Shown here: positions 7,836-8,337 of the stretch, piece after piece | Numbering within the stretch: position 1 is the first letter of the stretch | Layout: every line of letters starts with the position of its first letter | NCBI GenBank assembly: GCA_025353085.1 | Contig: JANXRI010000199.1 | Location: forward strand, 1 to 8,337 | Direction: 5' to 3' | Source of the DNA: Betaproteobacteria bacterium | Lineage (GTDB): Bacteria > Pseudomonadota > Gammaproteobacteria > Burkholderiales > SG8-41 | Length of the DNA stretch: 8,337 nucleotides | Made by a program: the position numbers and the translations under genes | Notes under the pieces: model-generated | Seen by the model: only the letters and a program-made list of their open reading frames with translations | Told to the model about the DNA's origin: nothing | The model's database searches: none

Positions 7836-8160
7836 AGACGTTAAAAGTGAACTGATAAGGGCATTTATGGCGACGTAGCGCGCCATTGGCATCGTGTATG
7901 CCCGTCCGTTCTTGCATGCCGGCAGCATCACAATAAATAACTGCGCAAATGACGCTCTGCGTCACGTATTGTCATTCGATGGCGCGAGCTGGTGCTTCTA
8001 GAGGCGATGGTTTGCACACTTTATTGCGCATTGTGAAAGGTCGGTGATAAACGGCACATTAATGGCATTGGTCATCCCTGCGCACTGCAGCGATGCTAAT
8101 GGGTTGAAACGAAATACATTCCACCCGGTGATGCGGTGGTAATTCAGGCGCCCGAGCCAA
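7836..8160. other. Intergenic stretch with no recognised gene
   Basis: About 325 bases between the glycosyltransferase remnant and the pilin promoter. No frame with a family I recognise was found on either strand and no RNA gene or clear rho-independent terminator is visible. It is less GC-rich than the cluster to its left. It contains the perfect palindrome at 7950-7964 and a weaker dyad CCACC-N9-GGTGG at 8121-8139, 25 bases upstream of the -24 element. Activator sites for the sigma-54 promoter would be expected in this interval, but I cannot identify one by sequence. Confidence 0.5.
7950..7964. repeat. Perfect inverted repeat TGACGC-TCT-GCGTCA
   Basis: Six-base arms with a three-base centre, no mismatch. 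No T-run follows, so it does not look like a terminator. It lies about 200 bases upstream of the -24 element of the pilin promoter, a distance at which sigma-54 activators or other dimeric regulators can bind. A role as operator is only inferred; chance cannot be excluded. Confidence 0.45.
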
Positions 8161-8164
8161 CTAG

Positions 8165-8180
8165 TGGTATGAAACTTGCT
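8165..8180 (+). promoter_or_regulatory. Sigma-54 (-24/-12) promoter of the pilin gene
   Basis: TGGTATGAAACTTGCT fits the RpoN consensus TGGCACG-N4-TTGCW. GG is at 8166-8167, GC at 8178-8179, with exactly ten bases between, and the TTGC box is perfect. Transcription would start about 12 bases downstream, near 8190, giving a leader of roughly 55 bases. Major type IV pilin genes of Pseudomonas and relatives are known to use RpoN with the PilR/PilS two-component system, so position and gene type agree. It also implies that the pilin is transcribed separately from the glycosyltransferase cluster. Confidence 0.83.
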
Positions 8181-8233
8181 GCTACTTCGTTCCGAAAACT
8201 TTCAAAACGTATTTTTCAGCAGTTTTATTTTTC

Positions 8234-8240
8234 AAGGAGA
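8234..8240 (+). promoter_or_regulatory. Strong ribosome binding site of the pilin gene
   Basis: AAGGAGA ends four bases before ATG 8245. It is the only near-consensus Shine-Dalgarno in front of a gene in this window; the cluster genes rely on overlaps. It fits a highly expressed structural protein. Confidence 0.85.
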
Positions 8241-8244
8241 TTGT

Positions 8245-8337
8245 ATGAAGCATATTCAACGCGGTTTTACACTGATCGAATTGATGATTGTCGTGGCGAT
8301 CATCGGTATTTTGGCGGCCGTTGCATTGCCGGCATAT
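8245..8337 (+). CDS. pilA: Type IV pilin, class IVa prepilin N-terminus (3' end beyond the window)
   Basis: Thirty-one codons are visible and the frame runs off the right edge. The first seven residues, MKHIQRG, form a short basic class IVa leader. The prepilin peptidase (PilD) site is G7/F8, followed by the invariant FTLIE with Glu at +5 (E12) and the hydrophobic alpha-1 helix LMIVVAIIGILAAVALPAY, split only by the usual small residues. After cleavage and N-methylation of Phe+1 the helix anchors the subunit in the inner membrane and then packs the pilus core. The sigma-54 promoter and strong ribosome site favour a major pilin (PilA/PilE) over a minor pilin or a type II secretion pseudopilin, but the diagnostic C-terminal part is not in view. 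The glycosyltransferase cluster just upstream suggests that it may be glycosylated, which is inference. Confidence 0.9.
   Translation, partial: MKHIQRGFTLIELMIVVAIIGILAAVALPAY

Overview
The window is a GC-rich, plus-strand-only stretch of a proteobacterial genome, most likely a betaproteobacterium. That guess rests on base composition, on the style of the TPR-glycosyltransferases, and on the class IVa pilin leader with a sigma-54 promoter at the right edge. It carries a compact glycosylation gene cluster followed by the start of a type IV pilin gene. No tRNA, rRNA, CRISPR array or insertion sequence was seen.

Layout. (1) 2-1183: 3' part of a protein with TPR repeats and a GT9-like glycosyltransferase domain, cut off by the left edge. 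(2) 1177-2673: a two-domain protein, GT-A (family 2-like) glycosyltransferase fused to a SAM-methyltransferase-like domain. (3) 2781-4133: a paralogue of gene 2 with an intact FkbM-type methyltransferase half. (4) 4126-5838 and (5) 5835-7424: two more full-length TPR + GT9-like proteins. Genes 1/2, 3/4 and 4/5 overlap by 7, 8 and 4 bases; only genes 2 and 3 are separated, by about 107 bases. The five genes therefore look like one transcription unit. (6) About 7431-7835: a decayed remnant of the C-terminal half of another TPR-GT gene, closest to gene 5 and broken by several single-base indels. (7) About 7836-8160: no gene recognised; it holds a perfect 6-3-6 palindrome. (8) 8165-8180: a -24/-12 (sigma-54) promoter with exact GG-N10-GC spacing. 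(9) 8245 to the right edge: first 31 codons of a type IV pilin.

How the genes may work together (inference). TPR + GT proteins resemble in architecture the caulobacterial flagellin glycosyltransferase FlmG and, more loosely, O-GlcNAc transferase: the TPR solenoid picks a protein substrate and the C-terminal domain transfers sugar. The GT2-FkbM fusions would add and O-methylate further sugars. The cluster is thus a candidate glycan-building or protein O-glycosylation system for a surface filament, either the pilin at the right edge or a flagellin outside the window. The most notable point is that genes 2 and 3 seem to have lost opposite halves of their activities: gene 2 keeps the GT motifs and has a broken methyltransferase signature, while gene 3 is the reverse. 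Gene 5 and the neighbouring remnant also share loss of a donor-site motif kept in genes 1 and 4.
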